This document shows positions 16,701 to 24,167 of a stretch of DNA of 64,000 nt, one piece after another. The stretch spans positions 1,054,001 to 1,118,000 of the forward strand of contig NZ_FRYK01000001.1 in NCBI RefSeq assembly GCF_900148835.1, given 5' to 3'. The DNA comes from Flavobacterium cucumis. Lineage in GTDB: Bacteria > Bacteroidota > Bacteroidia > Flavobacteriales > Flavobacteriaceae. Each line of letters begins with the position of its first letter. Positions within the stretch are counted from its first letter, which is position 1. The notes under the pieces were generated by a model. It made no database searches. It was given only the letters and a program-made list of their open reading frames with translations, and had not been told where the DNA came from. The translations under genes were made by a program, and so were the position numbers.

Positions 16701-19700
16701 AGCTCCTTTTTGCTCTGGTGATACAGCTCCAGTACTTCCTACCACTTCAAATAATGGTATTACAGGTACTTGGTCTCCAGCAATTGTAGATAATTTAAAT
16801 TCTGCAACTTATACATTTACACCAGATGCAGGTCAGTGCGCTGCTACAACTACTTTATTTGTTGAGGTATTAACAAACTGTACTTTTAATGCATTTGCTA
16901 CAGCTGTTTGGGTTGAGAATTGTGAAAATTCGGCTACAGATGGAGATTTTTATAATATTACAGGTTCTGGTTCAACTTTAATTGGGCCTTCTACAAATAT
17001 TTTCCCTAATAGTGACTTGGGGAACTATGTTCAAAATTCAGGAAATCTAATTTTTAGAGGGGCTGAACTGAAATCGTTTAAAACAGCTACATCAAATGTT
17101 TGTAGTGCTCGTTTGAACTACCGTGTATACGAAGTTTCAACAACACCTGGAGCATTTACAATTCTAAATCTTCCAAATTTAGAAGATTGTGTTGCCGGTA
17201 ATTTCCCTACAGGAGGTAGTTGTAATGCTGGTGATCAAAGATGGCAAAGAGTCTTAAGTGACTTAGAAGCACCACTAGATCTTACAACATTAGCGCCTGG
17301 AAATTATATTATTGAAGTTTTCTTTGATCTAACTGGGGATAATGATAGTACTACAGGTTGTGATGATACCATCTTGGTTAATAACAATGGAGTTAACTAT
17401 ACAGCTTCGTTTTCAATACAATCTAGTCCAATTTTTGCATTTACAAATCCAACCAGTTGTAATGGTAATGAAGGAACAATCACAATAAGTGGTTTTACCC
17501 CTAATGTAACTTATAATGTAAGCTATTCTGTTGATGCTGTAAACGTTGGTCCTACATCATATATTGCAAATGCGACTGGAGAAATAAATATTGTTGGCTT
17601 AAATTCTGGAGTTTATAACAACTTTAGTTTCGCCGTTAACGGATGTACATTTACTGCTCCGGATACAATAACACTGGTTGATCCTGTTTATACTCCTACA
17701 TTTGCTCCAATTGGGCCATTCTGTGTTGGTGATGTAATTACACTTCCAACAACATCCATTGAAGGTTTTACAGGAACTTGGGACATTCCAGTAGATAATA
17801 CGCAAACATTATCTTATATTTTTATTCCTGCTGCGGGTCAGTGTGCGCAAAATTCAGCACCCTATACAGTGGTTGTTAATCCAGCACCTTCAGTAACTTC
17901 TTTAGTGTCAAATTCTCCAATTTGTTTTGGACAAGATGCGGTATTTACAATTACAGGAACCGCAAATGCACAAGTTACATTTAATATAAATGGTGGTGTA
18001 AATCAAACAGCTACTACAGATGCTTCTGGAGTGTATGTGCATACAGAGACTGCTCCATCAGCAAACGTTACCTTAAATTTAGTAGACATAGACAATGGAA
18101 ATTGTAATACCAGTCAAAACTTGACCGAGTTAGTTACAGTGGAACCTTTGCCTAATATTACCTCTTTTGTTGCTGTAGATGAGGTTGTTTGTGTAGGAAG
18201 TAATGCTGAGTTCAATATCTCAGGTACTTCAAATGCCATTGTAACTTATACCGTAAATGGCGGTACAAATCAAGCATTAACGTTATCTTCTTCAGGAACG
18301 TATACGTTAGTCTTTACAACTCCATCTTCTGATGTTGTCTTAGACTTAATTAGTATTGAAAGTGCACTATGTAGTAGTAATTTGTCTTTGTCTGCAACTG
18401 TTGATGTTGTAACAATTGATGTACCTGCTATTAATATAACTTCTCAACCATCATGTTCGGTACCAACCGCTAGTTTCACAGTTGTATCACCTGTTAATTT
18501 ACAACTTAATTTTCCAACAAATCTTATTATTTCTGAAGTGTTTGATGCGCAGGTTGGAGCATTGACTTATGTAGAAATATACAATGGAACGGGTGCTGCT
18601 GTAGATTTAAGTGGTTATAAATTAAAAACATATTTGAATGGTTCTACGACTCCAGGATGTTCATTAACATTATCTGGGATATTAGCAAATGATGATGTTT
18701 ACTTAATTAAATTAGGTAATGCAGCTAATGCAGGAGGAATAGTTCCTGATATTTCTTTCCCAACTTCTTGTGGGGGAGTTAATAATAATGACAATATTAG
18801 GCTAACAACAAGTTTAGATGTTGAGGTTGATTCTTGGGGAACCACCAACGGAACTCCTTTTACGCCGCTCAATCAGACGGGTTATTCTTACAGAAGAAAT
18901 ATTTCTGCTCCTCTTCCTAGCTTGGTTTGGGATCCAGCGGATTGGACTGCTTTAGATCCAGAAGAATTTACAGATCTTGGTACTTATAGTTTATTTGTTT
19001 CAAATTATGAATATATTTTGGATGGAACAACAACTCAAACAAGTGTTGACTTTACTGGTGTTACACCAGGCTCACATACATTGGTAGCACATGACACAGT
19101 TTCAGGGTGTTATTCTTTACCTTTTACCTTTACAATTGATCCTATAGTTTTTTCAGATCCTGTATTGGTTTTCAGTTACGATACACCAATATGTAATGTT
19201 AGCTCGGCAAATGTTCTTCCAGTTCTGAGCCCATCGTTCACCTCAGGTGGAGAGTTCACATCAACAACGGGACTGTCAATTGATAGCGTTACTGGAGAAA
19301 TTGATTTATCGGCAAGTACAGCAGGTACTTATGTAATTACATATAGCGTATTAGAGAATGTTGCAACGTGTACTAATGGAGGAACGTCTAATTTTACGAT
19401 TGTAATCTCTCCGGCGAATACAACGACTTTTGACGCTATTGAAGATGTTTGTTTGAACTCTATTTTTGTACTTCCTACAACATCAACTGAAGGGTATACT
19501 GGTACATGGTCTCCAAATGTGGTAAATACTAATAATGTAGGGACTACTACGTATACTTTTACTCCTGATGAGTCATTCTGTGCTAATCAAGCTACATTAA
19601 CAGTGAATGTTGTTAATTGTAAAATTCAAAAAGGTATTTCGCCAAATAACGATGGTAAAAACGATTACTTCGATTTAACTTCTTATAATGTAAGAAAGTT

Positions 19701-19875
19701 GGAAATTTTCAATAGATATGGAACGAAAGTATATAGTTTTTCTAATTATCAAAATGAATGGTATGGTCAATCGGATAACGGAAATGAGTTGCCAGATGGA
19801 ACCTATTATTATGTGATTAGTCTTTCAGATTTGGAACCTAAAACAGGATGGATTTATATCAATAGAGAACAATAA
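13723..19875 (+). CDS. Giant T9SS type B cargo protein with FN3, CUB and lamin-tail domains
   Basis: A 2050-residue secreted protein. Signal peptide MKKLLLFFMSIFSVLGFAQ; a choice-of-anchor/MAM-like domain about 20-180 (EDFETALFPPTGWAVFDNG); fibronectin type III domains about 183-274, 386-479 and 592-687 (SEWDIEWGPAG, TTYDFYVRANCG); a CUB-like domain about 480-588 (NFDFLRIYDGNS). Two closely similar 65-70-residue units with GTWSP and TYTFTPDAGQC lie about 916-1050, with weaker copies near 1325 and 1890. A lamin-tail domain lies about 1599-1706 (LIISEVFDAQ, YVEIYNGTG, DLSGYKLKTY). The last 85 residues (GISPNNDGKNDYFDL, EIFNRYGTKVYSF) are the type B sorting domain for export by T9SS. It heads a cassette with PorP/SprF and a PorE-like protein, its probable attachment partners. 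The role is probably adhesive. Confidence 0.92.
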   Translation: MKKLLLFFMSIFSVLGFAQIQEDFETALFPPTGWAVFDNGIGTAVSWGRTTNTGLTYNTSTGAAFLNRENVTDGTTALDWLVTPSVTVPANGQLRFFTRKTQAGNFGSIYTIRVSTTSQNNPAEFTTIQTWTEADLVTTFNVHEQKILPLTAYVGQNVYIAFVMENDNGDRWVVDNVNVDSRCLNPTIQNVSNVSDTSVDLTWNNPSGASEWDIEWGPAGFVQGTGTLITGVNTNVYNLTGLTANTTYDFYVRANCGNNNVSIWTGPFTFTTGLCAASSQCNFIFRLTDSGSNGWQGNTMAVRQFGVLVATLGPTFTTGGGPVDVTVPLCSSQPFELFWNSGGTSPTQVGVQIIDPNNVTVFTKAPGSGTQNSLLYSGVAACVPPTCPQPSNILVTGVNTNAGTITWSDNAGASEWQIIIQPAGTGYPPVGTTPTATTTTTSYSFSGLPSATSYEVYISAVCSPTDQSFWAGPVNFATTPDYCGGNHFYDPGGPSAPYGNSQNVTTTICPENPGDVVMVIFNSFALENNFDFLRIYDGNSTSAPLLGTFTGTNLPPQFIASSASGCLTFNFTSDTSVTPAGWDATIICSPAPTCLQPTNLSVSNNTSEGATLSWTDTNSPAASNWQIVVQPVGSGYPTATSTTIPVTTNSYTVTGLNPNSSYEFYVLADCGAADGVSFWTGPVSFNTLFAGCNGSTPAGNECAVAPPVCSLDGYCGNTSGTYTDNSWPALDAAFCGSIENNSFLSFQAASTSISLTVNVGNCTNGSGIQFMVFTTPTCGSGPVTDLGCYFEMDPGVNNLTFTNLVPGQNYFLMIDGFAGAICDYSVTVTSGGSTTTDVVLTPENPTMCMGDSMTLNVTGGNGIYNWSPNTGLSAVTGTSVVFTPPAPGTYTVVVESTDTNPICSTQSSTVITVVDVVTPTFVQPAPICNGDVAPVLPTTSTNAVGITGTWSPAVVSNTNSATYTFTPDAGQCAVTTTLDIVVLDQVTPSFLAPAPFCSGDTAPVLPTTSNNGITGTWSPAIVDNLNSATYTFTPDAGQCAATTTLFVEVLTNCTFNAFATAVWVENCENSATDGDFYNITGSGSTLIGPSTNIFPNSDLGNYVQNSGNLIFRGAELKSFKTATSNVCSARLNYRVYEVSTTPGAFTILNLPNLEDCVAGNFPTGGSCNAGDQRWQRVLSDLEAPLDLTTLAPGNYIIEVFFDLTGDNDSTTGCDDTILVNNNGVNYTASFSIQSSPIFAFTNPTSCNGNEGTITISGFTPNVTYNVSYSVDAVNVGPTSYIANATGEINIVGLNSGVYNNFSFAVNGCTFTAPDTITLVDPVYTPTFAPIGPFCVGDVITLPTTSIEGFTGTWDIPVDNTQTLSYIFIPAAGQCAQNSAPYTVVVNPAPSVTSLVSNSPICFGQDAVFTITGTANAQVTFNINGGVNQTATTDASGVYVHTETAPSANVTLNLVDIDNGNCNTSQNLTELVTVEPLPNITSFVAVDEVVCVGSNAEFNISGTSNAIVTYTVNGGTNQALTLSSSGTYTLVFTTPSSDVVLDLISIESALCSSNLSLSATVDVVTIDVPAINITSQPSCSVPTASFTVVSPVNLQLNFPTNLIISEVFDAQVGALTYVEIYNGTGAAVDLSGYKLKTYLNGSTTPGCSLTLSGILANDDVYLIKLGNAANAGGIVPDISFPTSCGGVNNNDNIRLTTSLDVEVDSWGTTNGTPFTPLNQTGYSYRRNISAPLPSLVWDPADWTALDPEEFTDLGTYSLFVSNYEYILDGTTTQTSVDFTGVTPGSHTLVAHDTVSGCYSLPFTFTIDPIVFSDPVLVFSYDTPICNVSSANVLPVLSPSFTSGGEFTSTTGLSIDSVTGEIDLSASTAGTYVITYSVLENVATCTNGGTSNFTIVISPANTTTFDAIEDVCLNSIFVLPTTSTEGYTGTWSPNVVNTNNVGTTTYTFTPDESFCANQATLTVNVVNCKIQKGISPNNDGKNDYFDLTSYNVRKLEIFNRYGTKVYSFSNYQNEWYGQSDNGNELPDGTYYYVISLSDLEPKTGWIYINREQ

Positions 19876-19877
19876 TA

Positions 19878-19914
19878 AAAGTTAGGCTACTGCTTCATAG
19901 TAGTAGCCAACTTT
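19878..19914 (+). promoter_or_regulatory. Intercistronic hairpin between cargo gene and porP/sprF
   Basis: AAAGTT(A)GGCTACT and AGTAGCCAACTTT pair over 13 bp with one bulged A. There is no following T-run, so it looks more like an mRNA processing or stabilising structure, or a partial attenuator setting different levels for cargo and envelope genes, than a full terminator. Confidence 0.5.
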
Positions 19915-19929
19915 AAAAATAAAAACATA

Positions 19930-20850
19930 ATGAAGAAACTATATTTAGTAGCTTTAGCTGTAATTGCCACTGCGATGGATTTACAAGCACAACAAGATCC
20001 GCATTATACACAATATATGTATAATATGAGCGTAATGAATCCTGCTTATGCAGGAAGTAAAGAAAGCCTGTCAATGGGGTTATTATACAGAAAGCAGTGG
20101 GTTGAAATCGAAGATGCACCTACAACTGCTTCGTTTTTCGGACATGCCCCTGTGGGTAGGAACGTTGGAATGGGTTTGTCTGTTATTTCAGATAAAATTG
20201 GTCCAGTTGAAGAGAATAATATTTATGCCGACTTTTCTTATACTTTGAATTTAGGTGGGGAACATAAATTAGCATTTGGATTGAAAACAGGAATAACAAT
20301 CCATAATGTTGGCTTGTTTTCTGATATTTACAACACTTTGCCACAAGATGACGACCCTGCATTTAAGGCAGACACTAATAAGTCCTACCTAAATATAGGA
20401 TCTGGATTTTTCTATTACACGGATAAATATTATTTAGGATTGTCAGTTCCTAATATGATTAAATCTAAGCATTTAGACTTTGATGGAAGAGAGTTTGGTT
20501 CAGAAGTTTCTCATTATTTTCTAACAGGAGGATATGTTTTTGATATTAATGAAAATGTTAAGTTTAAGCCCTTTTTTATGATGAAGTCTGCTTTTAGTGC
20601 TCCAACATCATTAGATCTATCAACAAATTTTATGTTTAACAATAAGTTTGAAGTGGGTGCAACATATCGCCTTGAGGATAGTTTTGGAGCCATGATAAAT
20701 TATGCTATCAATCCGAGTTTAAGAGTTGGTTATGCTTATGATCATATCGTGTCAGATTTGAACGTAACAACTCCATCATCACATGAAATCATCTTGCTGT
20801 TTGATTTGAATTTCTCGAAAAAAGTATCAAGTTCACCAAGATTTTTCTAA
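19930..20850 (+). CDS. PorP/SprF family type IX secretion membrane protein
   Basis: A 306-residue outer-membrane barrel of the PorP/SprF family. Members work with T9SS and in Flavobacterium johnsoniae are usually encoded next to type B cargo proteins, whose surface attachment or secretion they support. The signal peptide ends near residue 21 (LQAQQDPHYTQYM). The family signature YNMSVMNPAYAGS follows, then SLSMGLLYRKQWV and GRNVGMGLSVISD. It ends in SSPRFF with a terminal aromatic typical of barrels. It is 54 bases after the cargo gene and 18 bases before the PorE-like gene. Confidence 0.93.
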   Translation: MKKLYLVALAVIATAMDLQAQQDPHYTQYMYNMSVMNPAYAGSKESLSMGLLYRKQWVEIEDAPTTASFFGHAPVGRNVGMGLSVISDKIGPVEENNIYADFSYTLNLGGEHKLAFGLKTGITIHNVGLFSDIYNTLPQDDDPAFKADTNKSYLNIGSGFFYYTDKYYLGLSVPNMIKSKHLDFDGREFGSEVSHYFLTGGYVFDINENVKFKPFFMMKSAFSAPTSLDLSTNFMFNNKFEVGATYRLEDSFGAMINYAINPSLRVGYAYDHIVSDLNVTTPSSHEIILLFDLNFSKKVSSSPRFF

Positions 20851-20868
20851 TCTAAAAGCGATAACGAC

Positions 20869-22740
20869 ATGAAAAAAATATATTTAACATTGAGTTTTGT
20901 AATCGCAAGTGGTTTACTTAGTGCACAAAACAAAGACACCAAAATAGCCGATAAATTGTATGACAGACACGAGTATGTGGATGCGGCTAAAGAATATTTA
21001 AAATTAACAGAAGCAAACAAAGCAGATAACTACGTTTATAAACAATTGGCGGATAGTTATTATAATGTTTTTAATACAAAAGAAGCTGTTAAATGGTATG
21101 CTAAAGCAGTTGAAAAAGAGCAAGATGCTGAAACTTATTTTAGATATGCTCAAATGTTAAAAGCAGAAGGAAAGAGTGAGGAAGCAAATAAGCAAATGAA
21201 GAAATTCGCAACGTTAGCTCCGAACGATCAAAGAGCAGAAGCGTTTGTTTCTAATCCTGATTATCTTACTCAACTAAAAGATAAAACCAAATTATTCAAC
21301 ATTACAAAGTCTGATATCAGTAGTGATAAATCGGATTTTGGAGCAATTTTAACGGATGATAATCATTTTTACTTTTCAAGTGGAAGAAATATTTCAAGGA
21401 AGAAAAGCGATTATGATGGAGAGCCTTATTTAGATATTTACAAAGCTACTTATAACCAAAATGGAACAATTAGCGAAGCTGTATCAGTTGATGAATTGAA
21501 TACACAGTGGCATGATGGTCCCGTAGCGATTACAAAGGATGGTGCTACACTATATTACGGGAGTGAAAGTTTCAATGAGAAAGCGTTTGTTAAGGATAAA
21601 ACAAAGAAAGCTAAGTTTGGTAAAATTTATTTATACAAAGCAACAAATGAAAATGGGACATGGTCAAATTCAAAGCCTTTGCCTTTTAACGACCCTAAGT
21701 TTGACATTAGAAATCCAAGTATAAGTAAAGATGGTACAACCTTATATTTTTCATCCAATATGCCTGGTGGATATGGAGGTGAAGATTTATGGAAAGTTGC
21801 TGTAAATGGTGACGAATATGGTGAACCAGAAAATCTAGGGGATAAGATTAATACGGAAGGAAACGAAAGTTTCCCCTTTATAACAGATGAAAACATTCTT
21901 TACTATGCCTCTAATGGAAAACAAGGTTTTGGAGGATTAGATGTTTTTAGAGTTGATTTAGAAAAGGGATCTGATGTTGAAAATATTGGTTTGCCAGTTA
22001 ATTCAGAAAAAGATGATTTTGCATTCTCTTACAATTCTTCTAAAAAAATAGGTTTTTTTGCTAGTAACAGAGAGGGCAATGATGATATTTTTGTAGCCGA
22101 TCCGATTTGTTATGTTAATGCAGTAACTCGAGTTAAAGATGCTAAAACAGGAAATTTATTGGAGTATGCCAAAGTTTCATTGATTGATGCAAAAGAACAA
22201 AACATCGGGTCATTGATTACAGAAAGTAATGGGGAAGTTAATTTCCCTATAAACTGTGATTTGGACTACGCTGTTTTGGTTTCAAAATCAGGTTACGAAG
22301 AGGGGATTTTTACTATTTCTAAAACATCAGAAAGCCAAATAGTTGTTGAGGCATTATTAAATCCTATTGTAATAATGCCAATTATTACAGAGAAGGAAGT
22401 TATTTTAGAGCCTATTTTCTTTGAGTATAATAAAAGCAATATTACAGCGCAAGGAGCAGCTGAGTTAGATAAGTTAGTACAAGTTATGAATGAATATCCT
22501 AACATGGTGATATTTGCAAAATCGCATACCGATAGCAGAGGAAAAGATAAATATAACTTAGATTTATCTGATCGACGTGCAAAGTCAACGGTTCAATATC
22601 TGATTTCAAAAGGAATTTCGAAAGATAGAATTTCTGGACAAGGATTTGGAGAAACAGAGCCTAAAGTGATTTGTGAGGAATGCACGGAAGAAGAACATGC
22701 TCAAAATCGAAGAAGTGAATTCTTAATTGTGAAGAAATAA
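20869..22740 (+). CDS. PorE-like OmpA family protein
   Basis: A 623-residue periplasmic protein with the domain order of PorE: signal peptide (ends near residue 19), TPR-like helices about 20-130 (YVDAAKEYLKLTEAN, VKWYAKAVEKEQDAE), and a PD40/WD40-like beta-propeller about 140-400 with repeats such as SKDGTTLYFSSNMPGGYGG. A carboxypeptidase-regulatory-like domain follows at about 415-500, then a C-terminal OmpA domain about 514-623. The OmpA domain has HTDSRGKDKYNLDLSDRRA and the peptidoglycan-binding NRRSEF. PorE is thought to tie the T9SS machinery to peptidoglycan. Here it ends a three-gene cassette with a secreted cargo protein and PorP/SprF, closed by a strong terminator. Confidence 0.92.
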   Translation: MKKIYLTLSFVIASGLLSAQNKDTKIADKLYDRHEYVDAAKEYLKLTEANKADNYVYKQLADSYYNVFNTKEAVKWYAKAVEKEQDAETYFRYAQMLKAEGKSEEANKQMKKFATLAPNDQRAEAFVSNPDYLTQLKDKTKLFNITKSDISSDKSDFGAILTDDNHFYFSSGRNISRKKSDYDGEPYLDIYKATYNQNGTISEAVSVDELNTQWHDGPVAITKDGATLYYGSESFNEKAFVKDKTKKAKFGKIYLYKATNENGTWSNSKPLPFNDPKFDIRNPSISKDGTTLYFSSNMPGGYGGEDLWKVAVNGDEYGEPENLGDKINTEGNESFPFITDENILYYASNGKQGFGGLDVFRVDLEKGSDVENIGLPVNSEKDDFAFSYNSSKKIGFFASNREGNDDIFVADPICYVNAVTRVKDAKTGNLLEYAKVSLIDAKEQNIGSLITESNGEVNFPINCDLDYAVLVSKSGYEEGIFTISKTSESQIVVEALLNPIVIMPIITEKEVILEPIFFEYNKSNITAQGAAELDKLVQVMNEYPNMVIFAKSHTDSRGKDKYNLDLSDRRAKSTVQYLISKGISKDRISGQGFGETEPKVICEECTEEEHAQNRRSEFLIVKK

Positions 22741-22755
22741 TCTTATAATAGATGC

Positions 22756-22783
22756 AAAAAAGGGAGCTATAGCTCCCTTTTTT
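22756..22783. terminator. Bidirectional terminator between T9SS cassette and queD
   Basis: A perfect palindrome with 14-bp arms AAAAAAGGGAGCTA and TAGCTCCCTTTTTT. It stands between convergent genes and would work in both directions. Confidence 0.92.
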
Positions 22784-22785
22784 AT

Positions 22786-23235
22786 TTAGTTATCTGAAGC
22801 GTACCATTCCGCAAAAGATGTTTCTGTTTCTTGCAGTTTTAAAGAATGTAGTCGAATGTTTTCTGGAAGTAAATTTTTAATTTTATTTGAAAAATCAATA
22901 ACCATGTTTTCACTCGTTGGTTGATAATCTACCAAGATTACATCATGTCCTCTAGATTTTAACTCATTCGCTAATTCAATATGCGGTGTGTTTTTATTAA
23001 AAACAGTGGCATGATCAAAAACATCAACAATTTGTTCTTTTACAATTTTTTTTAAATCACCAAAATCAATCACCATGCCGTATTTTACATTATTGGTGTC
23101 AGTGATTGGAGTTCCAATAACGGTAACAGAAAGTTTATAACTGTGCCCGTGAACGTTTTTGCATTTTCCATCATAACCATATAAGGCGTGACCTGTTTCA
23201 AAGCTGAATTGTTTGGTAATTCTTATTTTTGACAT
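22786..23235 (-). CDS. queD: 6-carboxytetrahydropterin synthase (QueD)
   Basis: QueD makes 6-carboxy-5,6,7,8-tetrahydropterin from dihydroneopterin triphosphate in the pathway to 7-deazaguanine (queuosine). The 149-residue protein has the zinc histidines in FETGHAL and VHGHSY, the catalytic cysteine in CKNVHGHSY, DFGDLKKIV, DHATVFNKNTP, and PTSENMV near the C-terminus. The start at 23235 (MSKIRITKQFSFETG) fits the family; a longer start at 23286 would run back into the preceding small gene. It is the last gene of a minus-strand run starting at 31084. Confidence 0.94.
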   Translation of the reverse strand: MSKIRITKQFSFETGHALYGYDGKCKNVHGHSYKLSVTVIGTPITDTNNVKYGMVIDFGDLKKIVKEQIVDVFDHATVFNKNTPHIELANELKSRGHDVILVDYQPTSENMVIDFSNKIKNLLPENIRLHSLKLQETETSFAEWYASDN

Positions 23236-23251
23236 GTTTTTTATTTTAAAT

Positions 23252-23419
23252 TTAGTCTCTTTTTTTTGCGCTATAATACAAAGCATATGCTATCGCAGCT
23301 AATACAATGAAGGGGATAAAAGAACCAATAAGTACACCAATCTGGTATTGACCATCGGGAGCTTCTTTTAATTTTTGTTCTACATTAACTTGTTGTAAAA
23401 AAAGGATCAAACTTCTCAT
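23252..23419 (-). CDS. 55-residue single-pass membrane protein, ATGA-coupled
   Basis: The reading frame MRSLILFLQQVNVEQKLKEA...AIAYALYYSAKKRD has one strong transmembrane helix (about residues 27-49) and a basic C-terminus. Its ATG overlaps the TGA of the enoyl-CoA hydratase gene (ATGA), a standard sign of translational coupling, and it ends 17 bases before queD. The coupling, hydrophobic profile and lack of another gene in this gap support it as real. I do not recognise a family. Topology is probably N-out or N-in with the KKRD tail in the cytoplasm, which cannot be settled here. Confidence 0.7.
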   Translation of the reverse strand: MRSLILFLQQVNVEQKLKEAPDGQYQIGVLIGSFIPFIVLAAIAYALYYSAKKRD

Positions 23420-24165
23420 TTTTTAAATTTTTCTAATGCGCTTTTTGTAAAATCTGATAAAACAAGTCTTCCTGATATTGCCGCTCTTTCGTAAAGCAAA
23501 CTGTCCCAATTATCGGTTCCTTCCCAAAGTACTTTTTTTATTTCAAACAAAGCATCTGGATTATACGAGGAAAGTTCTTTGCTGTATTCTTGAAGTCTAA
23601 AATCTAATTCTTCAACGGTTTCAAATATTTCTGAAAAAAGACCTTTTTTAAGTCCCCATTTTGAAGTTTTCCAAATGGTTGGGTTTAAGGTCATTTCGGC
23701 CATTGCCATTTTTCCAATTTTTCTTGAAACTACAGGCTCTATCACAAAAGGACCAATACCGATAGCAATTTCTGAAAGTTTAATATCGCTTTTATTTGTG
23801 GCAAATGAATAATCACAAGCTGCAACTAATCCAACTCCACCACCAACGGCTTTGCCTTGAATTCTTCCGATAATTAGTTTTGGACATTTTCTCATCGCAT
23901 TGATTACATTCGCAAACCCAGAAAAAAAGCGACTCCCTTCTTCATAATTACTCACAGAAAGTAGTTCTTCAAAAGAGGCTCCTGCACAAAAAGCACCTGT
24001 TCCAGTACTTTTTAAGATGATTATTGAAATCGTTTCATTTTTGCCTAAACGATTGATTTCATCTGTCAATTCTTGTAATAAAGAACTTGGAAATGAGTTG
24101 CTAGCGGGATGAAAAAACGCTAGGGTTGCAACATTATCATGAATTGTAACTTCAATAGTTCCCAT
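23416..24165 (-). CDS. Enoyl-CoA hydratase/isomerase family protein
   Basis: A 249-residue crotonase-fold protein. Crotonases act on acyl-CoA thioesters through an oxyanion hole, here formed by the AFCAGASFEELL segment (about residues 58-70) and GKAVGGGVGLVAACDYSFA (about 104-122). The position usually held by the first catalytic Glu lies in ASFEE/ACDYSFA, so the exact chemistry (hydratase or isomerase) cannot be fixed. Start and end abut its neighbours: two bases after the T9SS cargo gene and overlapping the 55-residue gene. Its place in an otherwise surface-protein operon is unexplained. Confidence 0.85.
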   Translation of the reverse strand: MGTIEVTIHDNVATLAFFHPASNSFPSSLLQELTDEINRLGKNETISIIILKSTGTGAFCAGASFEELLSVSNYEEGSRFFSGFANVINAMRKCPKLIIGRIQGKAVGGGVGLVAACDYSFATNKSDIKLSEIAIGIGPFVIEPVVSRKIGKMAMAEMTLNPTIWKTSKWGLKKGLFSEIFETVEELDFRLQEYSKELSSYNPDALFEIKKVLWEGTDNWDSLLYERAAISGRLVLSDFTKSALEKFKK

Positions 24166-24167
24166 TA

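Noticed and set aside
16471..16870. Tandem repeats in the cargo gene as a CRISPR or other array
   Set aside because: The period is about 200 bases and in frame, giving a repeated protein domain; no spacer structure is present.
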